Shown: positions 35,072 through 43,939, counted from the stretch's first letter. The stretch: DNA of 64,000 nucleotides from Caulobacter sp. BK020 (GCF_004342605.1 NZ_SLZL01000015.1:1-64000); one strand, 5' to 3'. Numbers and translations are program-made. The notes: generated by a model not told the origin, from the sequence alone.

Positions 35072-35752
35072 CTACCCTTCCGTCGTCTCGCCTTCCAGCG
35101 GCGTCAGGCGGTAGCCCAGGCCGCGCACGGTCTCGATCCGGTCGCTGCCCAGCTTCTTGCGCAGCCGGCCGATGAACACCTCGATGGTGTTGGAGTCGCG
35201 GTCGAAGTCCTGGTCGTACAGGTGCTCGACCAGTTCGGTGCGGCCGATCACCCGGCCCTGGTGCATCATCATGTAGTGCAGCAGGCGGTATTCCAGCGAG
35301 GTCAGGCGCAGGGGCTCGCCGTTGACGCTGGCCCGGGCGGCGCGCGGATCCAGGCGCAGGCCGCCGCACGACAGGGTCGGCGAGGCGTGGCCGGACGAGC
35401 GGCGCAGCAGCGCGCGCAGGCGGGCCAGCAGCTCCTCGGTATGGAACGGCTTGGTCAGGTAGTCGTCGGCGCCGGCGTCGAAGCCCGCCACCTTCTCGTT
35501 CCACGAGCCGCGCGCGGTCAGGATCAGCACCGGGGTGGCGACGTTGCCGCGCCGCCAGCGCTCCAGCACCGACACGCCGTCCACCTTGGGCAGGCCCAGG
35601 TCCAGCACCACCGCGTCGTAGGGTTCGGTCTCGCCCAGGAACTGGGCCTCCTCGCCGTCGGCGGCGTGGTCGACGGCGTAGCCCGCGTCGCCCAGGGCCA
35701 GCTTCAGCTGGCGCGACAGGTCGGGATCGTCTTCGACAAGCAGGATGCGCAT
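35072..35752 (-). CDS. OmpR-family response regulator
   Basis: 226 aa. Receiver domain with Glu7/Asp8-Asp9 pocket, phospho-acceptor Asp51 (AVVLDLGLPKVDG) and Lys in YLTKPFHT. The C-terminal winged helix has LVEHLYDQDFDRDSNTIEVFIGRLRKKLG, as in PhoP/QseB-type regulators. It precedes its kinase and follows a PepSY-domain gene. Confidence 0.94.
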   Translation of the reverse strand: MRILLVEDDPDLSRQLKLALGDAGYAVDHAADGEEAQFLGETEPYDAVVLDLGLPKVDGVSVLERWRRGNVATPVLILTARGSWNEKVAGFDAGADDYLTKPFHTEELLARLRALLRRSSGHASPTLSCGGLRLDPRAARASVNGEPLRLTSLEYRLLHYMMMHQGRVIGRTELVEHLYDQDFDRDSNTIEVFIGRLRKKLGSDRIETVRGLGYRLTPLEGETTEG

Positions 35753-35788
35753 GGAGGAGTCTCTGTCTCGTGACGCTGGATCGGAAAC

Positions 35789-36106
35789 TTAGTTGGCGCT
35801 GAGAATCTGGCCGGTCTGGGCATCGACGATGAAGTCGATGCGGCGACCGTCGGTCGTGGCCCAGCGGACCCGGTAGTTGGGGCCTTCCAGGCCGGCGTCC
35901 AGCACCCGGCCCGGCGTGCGGCGGCCGATCTGCTCGATCACCCGGCTGAGCGGCACCAGACGCCCCGACTGCACGCCCCCGCGCGCCTGGTCCTGCCGGG
36001 CGCGCCAGTCGGCGCCCAGCGAGTCCGGGCCGCGCTGCGCGGACGCCACGCCGGGGAGGGCGGCGGCGGCCAGGGCGGCGGCGAAGAGGAAATGGATCGG
36101 CTTCAT
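35789..36106 (-). CDS. PepSY-domain periplasmic protein
   Basis: 105 aa. Signal peptide MKPIHFLFAAALAAAALPGVASA, then a PepSY domain (LSRVIEQIGRRTPGRVLDAGLEG, YRVRWATTDGRRIDFIVDAQTG). Such small PepSY proteins are commonly encoded with QseBC/PhoPQ-like systems and may modulate the kinase sensor. It is the first gene of the operon. Confidence 0.9.
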   Translation of the reverse strand: MKPIHFLFAAALAAAALPGVASAQRGPDSLGADWRARQDQARGGVQSGRLVPLSRVIEQIGRRTPGRVLDAGLEGPNYRVRWATTDGRRIDFIVDAQTGQILSAN

Positions 36107-36398
36107 GGGCTCCGGTTTAGAGCGTCGCGGCTGAATAGAGGCTGAACACGGCCGTTATGGACGGGCAACGTCGTTCTGTCACGGATTCGACGAACGAAGG
36201 TCCGGCGGGCCGCCTTCGATCGATCCGGCCGCCAAACCGAAGGACGACGCCTCCGCCGCGGACTTGCCAGTGAAATCGCCCGGCCCTAGCGTGCAATCTT
36301 CGCGTGCAGGGTCCGCGGGTTACAGCCCAACGCGCCATGCGCCGCGACGGATCCTTGAGGGTCCGGATCCTGAAGGCGCCGTCTTTTTGGGGGGAGGC

Positions 36399-37376
36399 AT
36401 GCGACTATTCGGAGATGTCAGGCCGTCGTTCCTGGCCTGGGCGCTGGCGGCGGGCCTGAGCAGCCTGGCCGCCGCGGCCGTGGCCGACCCGCCGCCGCCC
36501 AGCGCCAGCCCCACCCCGGTCGACGGCGTGATCCAGGCCCTCGGCGTCTCGCCGTCCCGGCTGGGCGCCAACGCCGACCAGCTGACCGTCCTGCCCACGG
36601 GCGCGCCCGGCCCGGTGACGCTGACCGTCGACCGGCCGGCCGACAAGCAGGCCCTGGACCTGGGCGCGCGGCCCGGCGACCGGGTCTGGCTGACGGTGGA
36701 CGATCCGCTGAGCCCGCAGCATGTGGTCCAGATCACCCGCCTGGCGCGGCCCGTGCCAGTCCTGCAGCGGACGATCGCCCTGGTCGCCGCCTTCGCGGTG
36801 ATCGCCGCCTTCGCCAGCCTGGCCACCGCCGGCCGGCCCTGGCGGTTCCTGGTCGGGAACGACAACCGCATGAGCAATTCCCAGACCCAGATGGCGCTGT
36901 GGTTCGGCGTGGTGGCCATGGTCTACGGCGCGACCCTGATCCTGCGCGCCTGGTTCCTGGGCTGGGAGTTCATGGGCGGCATCGCCATGACCACCAACGT
37001 CCTGGCCATGACCGGGCTTTCGGGCCTGTCGTTCGGCGCGGCCAAGGTGGTGGCCGTGCAGAAGGACGCCAACGCCGCGGCCGCCCCCGCCGTCGACGGC
37101 GCGCCCGCTCCGCCTGGCGTCGCACCCCGGCCCCGGATCGCCGACCTGGTGCTCAACGACTACGGCGCCGCCGACCTGGGCGACTTCCAGATGATCCTGA
37201 TCAGCAGCGTCGCCACCCTGATCTTCGCCGCGGCCAGCTGGGAGTTCCTGACGATGATCGACATCGTCCGCGCCACCACCCTCCCCGACGTCGACACCGC
37301 CCTGCTGGGCAGCTTCGGCGTCGGCCAGGGGGCCTATCTGATCAAGAAGGCGGCGCTGCCGAACGGGGTGGGGTGA
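36399..37376 (+). CDS. Multi-pass membrane protein of unknown function
   Basis: 325 aa from the ATG after GGGGGGAGGC. Signal/anchor segment (FLAWALAAGLSSLAAAAVADP), a periplasmic beta-rich region (about residues 30-120) and four hydrophobic helices in the C-terminal two thirds (TIALVAAFAVIAAFASLAT, ALWFGVVAMVYGATLIL, AMTTNVLAMTGLSGLSFG, MILISSVATLIFAAASWEF). No family is recognised. Confidence 0.75.
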   Translation: MRLFGDVRPSFLAWALAAGLSSLAAAAVADPPPPSASPTPVDGVIQALGVSPSRLGANADQLTVLPTGAPGPVTLTVDRPADKQALDLGARPGDRVWLTVDDPLSPQHVVQITRLARPVPVLQRTIALVAAFAVIAAFASLATAGRPWRFLVGNDNRMSNSQTQMALWFGVVAMVYGATLILRAWFLGWEFMGGIAMTTNVLAMTGLSGLSFGAAKVVAVQKDANAAAAPAVDGAPAPPGVAPRPRIADLVLNDYGAADLGDFQMILISSVATLIFAAASWEFLTMIDIVRATTLPDVDTALLGSFGVGQGAYLIKKAALPNGVG

Positions 37377-37430
37377 GATGGTTCGACGCCCGTGGATGGC
37401 GTTCGATGACCGGCCTCGTCACCCTTCGTA

Positions 37431-37459
37431 TTGACAACGTGGATACGTTGCCCAACAAT
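37431..37459 (+). promoter_or_regulatory. Promoter with palindromic operator before the TacA-like antitoxin
   Basis: TTGACA (37431-37436) overlaps the palindrome CAACGT-GGAT-ACGTTG (37435-37450), and AACAAT at 37454-37459 is a possible -10 box. Initiation would fall almost at the ATG (37466), so the transcript may be leaderless. Autorepression is inferred from overlap of the dyad with the promoter. Confidence 0.55.
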
Positions 37460-37465
37460 GCTCGA

Positions 37466-37810
37466 ATGGTCAAGAGCCACGCCCCTATATTGGCCGACTT
37501 GCCTTCGGGAGCCGCGACAAGCGCGGAGCCCTCCCCGTCCGGCGCCGAGGTCAAGGGCAGCATCAACCTGCGTATCGAGACGCAGACTCGCCAGCTCATT
37601 GATGACGCCGCCGCCATCCTGGGAAAGACCCGAACCGAGTTCATGATCGAAAGCGCCCGGGCGCTCGCGATCGACGTGCTGCTGGATCAACGCCTGTTCG
37701 CCCTCGACTCCGAACGCTACGATGCGTTCGTCCATGTACTCGACAATCCTCCAGCGCCTGGACCGAAGTTGCGCGCGCTGCTGCGTCGAGTCCCCGCGTG
37801 GAAGACCTAG
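37466..37810 (+). CDS. DUF1778 (TacA-type) antitoxin
   Basis: 114 aa. The DUF1778 ribbon-helix-helix is clear from GSINLRIETQTRQLIDDAAAILGKTRTEFMIESA; the C-terminal tail (LDNPPAPGPKLRALLRRVPAW) is the toxin-neutralising segment. The start at 37466 is the first ATG after the promoter-like dyad. It overlaps the acetyltransferase toxin gene by 13 nt. Confidence 0.9.
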   Translation: MVKSHAPILADLPSGAATSAEPSPSGAEVKGSINLRIETQTRQLIDDAAAILGKTRTEFMIESARALAIDVLLDQRLFALDSERYDAFVHVLDNPPAPGPKLRALLRRVPAWKT

Positions 37811-38328
37811 CGTCGGGCGCCGGAGAGTCGCAGGCCAAGCTGTCGGCTCCGGTCCCTTTGACGGCGGAGCACGATCTCTCCAACTTCGATTGCGGCGAAC
37901 CGGCGCTGAACGACTGGCTGAAACAACGCGCGCTCAAGAACGAGAGCCGCTTTTCCAGGACCTATGTGGTTTGTGAAGGCGCCAGCGTCGTCGCCTATTT
38001 CTGCATTTCCGCAGGCGCGGTGGACCGGGAGGCCGCGCCAGGCAAGCTCCGCCGCAACGCCCCGGAGGCGATCCCGGTCTCCGTGATCGGCCGCTTGGCG
38101 GTCAGCCGCTCCCATGCCGGCCGCGGCCTCGGCGCCGACATTCTCTCGGACGCCCTTCGAAGGATCGCCATCGCTTCGCAAAGCATCGGGATCGGCGCGG
38201 TCCTCGTTCAAGCCAAGGATCAGCGGGCCAGACAGTTCTATCTGGCTTGCGCTGAATTCATCGAATATCCGGCGGAGAGCCGCACGCTGTTCCTGCCCAT
38301 CGAAACCATCATCGCGGCCTTTGGCTGA
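37798..38328 (+). CDS. GNAT-fold acetyltransferase toxin (TacT-type)
   Basis: 176 aa from a GTG at 37798. Typical TacT features are the N-terminal FDCGEPALNDWLKQRALKNE, the acetyl-CoA loop VSVIGRLAVSRSHAGRGLGADIL, and the C-terminal AREFYL-like ARQFYLACAEFIEYP. TacT toxins acetylate the amino group of aminoacyl-tRNA and stop translation. It is paired with the DUF1778 antitoxin upstream. Confidence 0.93.
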   Translation: MEDLASGAGESQAKLSAPVPLTAEHDLSNFDCGEPALNDWLKQRALKNESRFSRTYVVCEGASVVAYFCISAGAVDREAAPGKLRRNAPEAIPVSVIGRLAVSRSHAGRGLGADILSDALRRIAIASQSIGIGAVLVQAKDQRARQFYLACAEFIEYPAESRTLFLPIETIIAAFG

Positions 38329-38382
38329 ACGCTTTTCGACGACAGAACGCAGGTCGCCGGAGAGGGCGTGGTGACCGCCCCG

Positions 38383-39324
38383 CTACCGCCGCTTCGGCGC
38401 GTAGGGCCGCTTGTCCCGCCACGTCTCGGCGAACTTCTCCAGCTCGGGGTCCGGCGCGTCCGGCAAGGTCACCACCAGCCGCGCGAACAGGTCGCCGCGG
38501 TGGCCCTTGGCGTCGGAGAGGCCGCGGCCCTTCAGCCGCAGCTTGGCGCCGCTGTTGGAGCCCTTGGGGACGGTCAGGGTCACCGGGCCGTCGGGCGTGG
38601 GGGCCTCGACCTTGCCGCCCAGCACCGCGTCGGGGACGCTGACCGGCAGGTCCATGACCAGGGCGCCGTTCTCGGGCCGGTAGATCGGGTGCGGCTTGAT
38701 GGCCAGCTCGATCAGGGCGTCGCCCTGGCCGCCGCGGCCCGGGCTGCCCTGGCCCTTCAGGCGCAGCGTCTGGCCTTCCTGGGCGCCGGCCGGGATGGTG
38801 ACGTCGATCGTGCGGCCGTCCGAGAAGGCCACGCGCTTCTTGCCGCCCTTGATCGCCTCCTCCAGGTCGATGTCGAGCCGGGCGCGCACGTCGGCGCCCT
38901 TGGCCGCGAAGCCGCCGCCGAAGCCGCCGCCCGCCCCGGCCCCCGCGCCGCGATTGCGGCCCAGGATGTCGCCGAACAGGTCGTTGAGATCGATCTCCGG
39001 CCCCTCGCCGCCGCCGCTGCCGCGGAAGCCGCCGCCGCGCCCGCCGAAGCCGGCCCCGAACGGGTTGCCGCCGCCGCCGAACCCGCCGCGCATCGTCTCG
39101 CGGCCGTCGGCGTCGATCTCGCCGGCGTCGAACTTCTTGCGCTTGTCGGCGTCGCCCAGGATGTCGAAGGCGGCGCTGACCTGCTTGAACTTCTCCTCCG
39201 ACTTCTTGTCGCCCTTGTTGGCGTCGGGGTGATGCTGCTTGGCGAGCTTGTGGAACGCCTTGCGGATTTCCGCCGCGCTCGCGGTGCGGGAAACGCCAAG
39301 CTCCAGATAGGGGTCGCGCGCCAA
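38383..39324 (-). CDS. DnaJ/CbpA-type J-domain co-chaperone
   Basis: 313 aa from a TTG start at 39324 with GAGGAG upstream. J-domain at residues 3-70 with HPD at 32-34; a Gly/Phe-rich linker (about 78-135) containing a conserved EIDLNDLFGDILG motif; then two C-terminal beta-sandwich substrate-binding domains. The cysteine-rich zinc-finger of DnaJ is absent, so it is a type II (CbpA-like) partner of DnaK. Confidence 0.93.
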   Translation of the reverse strand: MARDPYLELGVSRTASAAEIRKAFHKLAKQHHPDANKGDKKSEEKFKQVSAAFDILGDADKRKKFDAGEIDADGRETMRGGFGGGGNPFGAGFGGRGGGFRGSGGGEGPEIDLNDLFGDILGRNRGAGAGAGGGFGGGFAAKGADVRARLDIDLEEAIKGGKKRVAFSDGRTIDVTIPAGAQEGQTLRLKGQGSPGRGGQGDALIELAIKPHPIYRPENGALVMDLPVSVPDAVLGGKVEAPTPDGPVTLTVPKGSNSGAKLRLKGRGLSDAKGHRGDLFARLVVTLPDAPDPELEKFAETWRDKRPYAPKRR

Positions 39325-39409
39325 GGAGGCTCCTCACGTCAGTTCAAACAGGCGGAACGCCTCAATTAGGCCGTTCGGCGCGGCGCGCAAGCGTTATGTT
39401 GCATTATTA

Positions 39410-42211
39410 TCACAGCAAGGCCCGTGACACGGCGCCCCAGCCGAACAGGGCCGAGCCCTGGGCGACCCTGACAGCCATCACCCCGGTCGGTCCAGCGGGG
39501 AAATCGGCGGCCCGCTGGACGGCCGTGTAGGTGAAGGCCGGGGTGGCGGTTTCGGCCGTCCGGATCACCCGCTCGCCGTCCAGGATCTCGACGCGATAGG
39601 CCTCGCGCTCCTCGCTCAGCGGGACCTCGGCGTCCCAGCCGTCGCCGGCCAGGCGGGTCCGGCGGATCCAGGTCACGACAACGTCGCCGCCCTGGGACCG
39701 GACCCGCAGGTGGGCCGGCGACCAGGGCCGGGCCGACAGGCCGCGCCAGGTCTCGACCGTCTGGCTCATCGACGGTCCCGAGGCCGGGCCGCCGGCCGGG
39801 GCGGCGCGCCAGGTCAGGGGCAGGCCGCGCTCGGCCAGGGCCAGGTCGGCGCGGACCAAGGCCTCGTCCAGCACCACCACCGCCGCCCCGGCCGGGGTCA
39901 GGGCGGCGGTGGCCGGGTCGCTGCCGGCCTGGCCGCGCAGCAGGCCCGACAGGACCCAGGTGTCGGCGCCGACCGGCTCGGCGGTCAGGAACTGGACGAT
40001 CTCCCACTCACCACCGGCCCCGCGCACCGCCAAGGCGTTGGCCCCGGCCAGCACGGCCGAGCGGTCGCGACTGACCGGCGCCGCGCCTTCCAGCCGCACG
40101 GTCAGCCGCGTGGCCGGGTCGAAGCGATGCAGCGGCCCGGCCGGCAGGTCCGACAGGGTGACGCCCAGCGTGGCAGGCACGGTCGCCGTGGTCCGCACGC
40201 GCAGGGCCTCGACGCCCGCGCCGGCCTGGACGTCGAAGGCCCGCCAGGGCGAGGCCGCCACCGCGACCAGCGGCCGCTCGTCGGCCTGGCCCGGCAGGTC
40301 CAGCACGTGCAGCACCGGCGGGCCGGGGACCTCGCGCGGCGCGGCGGGCGACCAGTCCAGGTCGCCGCCCACCCGCACCGGCTCGACCACCGGCGCCAGC
40401 TGGGCGCGGGGATGTTCGTCCAGGTCGACCCGCGTCACCCGCCAGACCGCGCCGTCCCCGACCAGGCTCGGCAGGTCCAGCCGGTCGCCGGGCTCCAGCC
40501 GCAGGGCGGCCAGGGGCGACAGGTGGACGGTCGCCTCGCGCGGGTCGGCGGCGGCCAGCAGCCGCTCGGCCACGGCCCGGGCGTCGGCGGCGGCCAGCAC
40601 CAGCGGCGCGTCGAGGTCGGCGCTCCCCTCCCCCGCCTCGCGGCGGACGATCACCGAACCGGTCTGGTAGTCGCGGGCGGCGTCGATGAAGCGCAGGCGC
40701 AGGGCCTGGACCGGGGCGGCCAGGGCCCGGGCGCCGGTCAGCGGCGCGACGCGATCCTCCGGCCAGGCCAGGTCGTCGTCGCCCAGCGTCAGGACCGGCG
40801 CGCCCGAGCGGCCGGCCAGGGCGACGCCGTCCTGGCGCTCGACCGGGTCCAGGGCGAAGGCCTCCAGCAGCGGGGCCAGGGCGTCGCGCAGCCGCATCGG
40901 CCGGTCGACCACATAGCCGACCACGCTGCCGCCCGCCTCGCCCGGGTCGACCGCCGCGCCGGCCCGCTGGGCCAGGGCGGCGACCAGCTCGGGCAGCGGC
41001 GCGATCCCCGCCCGGCCGTTCAGCCAGTGGCCCAGGGTCCAGTTCGGCCCGTCGGCCCAGACGCCGCCGCGGGCTGGGAAGTCGGGGAACGGCCGGGCGT
41101 CCCAGCACCAGGCCGCCGCCCCCTCGATCATCGGCCCGCCATAGACCGGCGAGACCGGATTGGTCGCCGGATCAGCCAGGTGGGCCAGCACCGCCTCCAG
41201 CGCCCGCCGCTGGCCCAGCTCGTCGCGGGTCCCGTCCGAGAACGGCGGCAGGGCGCTCTCGGCGCTCTTCTGGTCGACGAACAGGTTCGGCGCATTGGCG
41301 CCCCTGTCGACCGCGCCGCAGCCGAACTCGACCAGCCGCAGCGGCTTGGAGCGGGGAACCCACGCCGTCGGCGCCGTGGCGCGCACGCCGCCGGTCCGGT
41401 CGAAATGCGGCTGGCTCCACCACGACAGCAGGTCCTTGGGCCGGAACACCCAGGGCTCGGCGTAGGCGCCGTCGGTGATCGGGGTGCGGACCTGGGCCAG
41501 ACGGTCGGCGTCCGAGGCGTAGAACCAGTCGAAGCCTTCGCCGCCGACCAGATTGGCGCGCAGATAGGTCAGGTCGTGCGGCCCGCCCCGCCCGGCGTCC
41601 AGGTGGTCGTCGCCGTCCCGCCAGTCGGCCATCGGCGGGTAGAAGTCGATCCCGACGAAATCGATGTTGGCGTCGCTCCACAGCGGATCGAGGTGGAAAT
41701 GGACGTCGCCGGAGCCGTCGGCCGGCTGGTGGCCGAAATACTCGCTCCAGTCGGCGGCGTAGCCCAGCTTCGTCGCCGGCCCCAGCAGGATCCGGACCTC
41801 GCCGGCCAGGCTCTTTAGCGCGCTCACGGCCGGATAGGACGAAGCCCCGTCGCGCACCGTGGTCAGGCCGCGCAGCTCCGAGCCCAGGATGAAGCCGTCG
41901 ACCCCGCCCGCCAGCTGGGCCAGCTTGGCGTAGTGCAGCAGCATCCGCCGCAGGCCCCAGTCGCCGGCCGGACCGCCATAGGTCGGTAGGCCGTCCGCCG
42001 CCCCGAACTGGCTCGCTGTCGCCGCGCCGAAGAAACTGGCGACCTGCGCCCCGGCGGCCGCCGTCCTGTCCGGCGAGCCCGGACGGCCGGCGGCGGGATG
42101 GCAGGTGATCCGCCCGCGCCAGGGATAGGCGCCCTGCCGCGCGCCGCCATAGGGGTCGGGCAGGCCGTTCCCCGCCGGCACGTCCATCAGCACGAACGGA
42201 TAGAGGGTCAC
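39410..42211 (-). CDS. GTA hub/host-specificity protein (gp15-like), C-terminal part of a broken gene
   Basis: 933 aa beginning VTLYPFVLMDVP (GTG at 42211), deep inside the usual protein. It carries the GTA TIM-barrel-like domain (GWDLRR-like DWGLRRMLLHYAKLAQLAGG, VGIDFYPPMADWRDGDDH), then the phage tail-3 and C-terminal fibronectin-like regions (VVTWIRRTRLAGDGW). In intact homologues this is preceded by about 350 residues in one frame. Here the first 160 are in another frame (42214-42723) and the intervening segment is missing. It would form the baseplate hub that delivers DNA. Translation from the internal GTG has no obvious biological basis. Confidence 0.85.
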   Translation of the reverse strand: MTLYPFVLMDVPAGNGLPDPYGGARQGAYPWRGRITCHPAAGRPGSPDRTAAAGAQVASFFGAATASQFGAADGLPTYGGPAGDWGLRRMLLHYAKLAQLAGGVDGFILGSELRGLTTVRDGASSYPAVSALKSLAGEVRILLGPATKLGYAADWSEYFGHQPADGSGDVHFHLDPLWSDANIDFVGIDFYPPMADWRDGDDHLDAGRGGPHDLTYLRANLVGGEGFDWFYASDADRLAQVRTPITDGAYAEPWVFRPKDLLSWWSQPHFDRTGGVRATAPTAWVPRSKPLRLVEFGCGAVDRGANAPNLFVDQKSAESALPPFSDGTRDELGQRRALEAVLAHLADPATNPVSPVYGGPMIEGAAAWCWDARPFPDFPARGGVWADGPNWTLGHWLNGRAGIAPLPELVAALAQRAGAAVDPGEAGGSVVGYVVDRPMRLRDALAPLLEAFALDPVERQDGVALAGRSGAPVLTLGDDDLAWPEDRVAPLTGARALAAPVQALRLRFIDAARDYQTGSVIVRREAGEGSADLDAPLVLAAADARAVAERLLAAADPREATVHLSPLAALRLEPGDRLDLPSLVGDGAVWRVTRVDLDEHPRAQLAPVVEPVRVGGDLDWSPAAPREVPGPPVLHVLDLPGQADERPLVAVAASPWRAFDVQAGAGVEALRVRTTATVPATLGVTLSDLPAGPLHRFDPATRLTVRLEGAAPVSRDRSAVLAGANALAVRGAGGEWEIVQFLTAEPVGADTWVLSGLLRGQAGSDPATAALTPAGAAVVVLDEALVRADLALAERGLPLTWRAAPAGGPASGPSMSQTVETWRGLSARPWSPAHLRVRSQGGDVVVTWIRRTRLAGDGWDAEVPLSEEREAYRVEILDGERVIRTAETATPAFTYTAVQRAADFPAGPTGVMAVRVAQGSALFGWGAVSRALL

Positions 42212-42213
42212 CT

Positions 42214-42723
42214 TCAGGCCGCGCCGCGATAGGCCGGCGTCCCGCCGGCGTCACTTGGGCCCTCGACGGCCGCGATCAGGGGATCGGGCCCCTGGTCCTC
42301 GGCCCCGGTGTGGACGCGCATGACCACTCCGGCCATGTCCATCGGCTTGCCGTCGGCCCAGACGCGGCCGATCCCTTCGATCGGCCCCTCGCAGACGGCC
42401 ACGGCGAACGACAGGCTGTAGGCGGCGCTGGTCGTGCGCGCGCCCTTGCCGCCGCCGGACCGGCCGTCGAGCCAGCGCTCCTTGAACCGCGCCGCCCAGA
42501 TCACCTGGCCGGCCACGCGGGCCCGGCCGAACACCGCCGCCATCGGCGCGCCCTCGGCCGCGCCCGACAGCCGCAGCTCGGGAATGCGCGGCCCGACGCG
42601 GCGGGCGGGGGTCAGGGCGTCGAGCGCGGCGCTGTCGATCGCCGCCCCGACCGCCAGGCCGATCGCGCCGCCGACGGGACCCGCCACGGCCGTGCCGACG
42701 GCGGAGAGAATGACCTGGGCCAT
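42214..42723 (-). pseudogene. N-terminal fragment of the GTA hub protein (gp15-like)
   Basis: 169 aa. MAQVILSAVGTAVAGPVGGAIG through ARVAGQVIWAARFKERW, SLSFAVAVCEGPIEGIGRVW and TGAEDQGPDPLIAAVEG are the standard start of the GTA TIM-barrel/hub protein. After PAYRG the frame meets a TGA at 42214-42216, while RGLKVTLYPF continues in a different frame two bases off. The join TATCGCGGCGCGGCCTGAAG looks like an out-of-frame deletion at a CGCGGC microhomology. Together with the downstream ORF it is one broken gene. Confidence 0.85.
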
Positions 42724-42732
42724 GGGTGTCCT

Positions 42733-43308
42733 TCAGGGTTTCGGGAATCGAAAGGCGCCGACCAGCCGCTGGCGCCACCAGCGGCCCAGCCAGCTCTCGA
42801 CGCAGGCCCGGCCCCAGTAGGCGTGGATCATCCGGTCCTCGGCCGAGGCGATCGCGCAGTGCTTGGCCGGGGCGTCCGGGGCCATGCGGAACAGCAGCAC
42901 GTCGCCCGGGCTGGCGGCGGCGAGGTCCAGCCGGACCAGCCGGCGGTCCAGCGCCTGCGCCAGCAGCTCGCGCCCGCCCAGCTCGGCCCAGTCGGGGCGA
43001 TAGGGCGGCGGGATCTCGGGCTCGGGGCCGTAGAGCGCCCGCCAGACGCCGCGCACCAGGCCCAGGCAGTCGCAGCCGACGCCGCGCAGCGAGGCCTGGT
43101 GCTGGTAGGGCGTGCCCAGCCACAGGCGGGCTTCGGCGAGGGCGGCGGCGCCGGTCGGCGCTTCGGCGGCCAGCGCTTGCCCCCTACGGATCGCTTCGCG
43201 ATCGTCTTCCCCCGAAGGGGGAAGAGCGCTCCGCCCCCCAAGGGGGCGGACAGACCGCGAAGCGGTCAGGTGGGGGCAAGTGATCCCCTCACCGCCGCCC
43301 GCCGTCAT
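42733..43308 (-). CDS. GTA NlpC/P60 cell-wall peptidase (gp14-like) with repeat-derived N-terminus
   Basis: 191 aa. The NlpC/P60 core is RLWLGTPYQHQASLRGVGCDCLGLVRGV (catalytic Cys81) with His in APAKHCAIAS. It trims peptidoglycan during DNA entry or particle assembly. The ATG at 43308 overlaps the gp13 stop by 20 nt. Residues about 9-45 are encoded by an A-family repeat (43176-43282), so the normal start of the domain (near AEARLWLG) is preceded by a foreign, Ser/Arg-rich stretch; the frame is preserved. Confidence 0.88.
   Translation of the reverse strand: MTAGGGEGITCPHLTASRSVRPLGGRSALPPSGEDDREAIRRGQALAAEAPTGAAALAEARLWLGTPYQHQASLRGVGCDCLGLVRGVWRALYGPEPEIPPPYRPDWAELGGRELLAQALDRRLVRLDLAAASPGDVLLFRMAPDAPAKHCAIASAEDRMIHAYWGRACVESWLGRWWRQRLVGAFRFPKP
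43176..43282. repeat. A-family palindromic repeat (copy 2), within gp14 coding
   Basis: 107 bp, CTTGCCCCC...GGGGGCAAG ends and the same three inner hairpins as the copy at 22996. It falls entirely inside the gp14-like reading frame and is open in it. Confidence 0.9.
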
Positions 43309-43939
43309 TCCGCTCCCCCTCGCCGGGATACAGCGTCAGGAAATCCTCGCCTGGGGCGGTCGGAAAGCCGCGGAAGTTCAGGCCGTTGCCGAACCGCTCC
43401 CGGCAGGTGGCCCAGCGCTTGTCGCAGGTCGCGCCGGGAAAGGCCGCGAGGTCGACCCCGCAGCGGGCGTCGCCGAACGCCGCGTCGCACGACCGGCCGA
43501 AGGTGCGGCCGGTCACCCGGTCCAGCGCCGCCAGCGGACCCTCCAGGGCCAGGGTGAAGGCCCCGCCCTCGGTCTTGGCCGCCGCGACGCGGGCCGACCA
43601 CAGCCGCACGGCCAGCGGGGGCGCCGACCAGTCGACCACCCGGCAATCGACCCGCGCCCCGTCATAGAGCCCGGCCGCCAGGTCGGCCTCCGACAGCGCC
43701 GCGTCGTCGAAGCCGCCGACCGCCGTGGCCTGGCCCGGCGCGAAGCCGGCCGCCGTCTCGGCCGCCCCGGCGGTCCAGCCGCTGGCCGCCTTGCAGACGA
43801 CGCCGTCGACCACCAGGTCGCGGTCATGGTCGGTGAAGCCCAGCACCGTCCCGTCGGCCCGGGTCAGGATCCAGGCGTGGCACAGGCTGGCCGCCCCGCT
43901 CTCGAGGCGGGCGGCCAGGTCGGGTGGGACCGCGCGCAT
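43289..43939 (-). CDS. GTA tail protein, DUF2163 (gp13-like)
   Basis: 216 aa from the ATG at 43939 (ATGA overlap with gp12). N-terminal MRAVPPDLAARLESGAASLCHAW and FTDHDRDLVVDGVVCKAASGW are the DUF2163 signature, and the C-terminal part contains a cysteine cluster (CDAAFGDARCGVDL, CDKRWATCRERFGNGLNFRGFP) that in the RcGTA distal tail protein binds an Fe-S cluster. Likely part of the baseplate. Confidence 0.93.
   Translation of the reverse strand: MRAVPPDLAARLESGAASLCHAWILTRADGTVLGFTDHDRDLVVDGVVCKAASGWTAGAAETAAGFAPGQATAVGGFDDAALSEADLAAGLYDGARVDCRVVDWSAPPLAVRLWSARVAAAKTEGGAFTLALEGPLAALDRVTGRTFGRSCDAAFGDARCGVDLAAFPGATCDKRWATCRERFGNGLNFRGFPTAPGEDFLTLYPGEGERNDGGRR

Noticed and set aside
39710-41818. 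A 702-residue plus-strand frame across the hub gene
   Set aside because: Antisense shadow; composition dominated by Gly, Arg and Gln.
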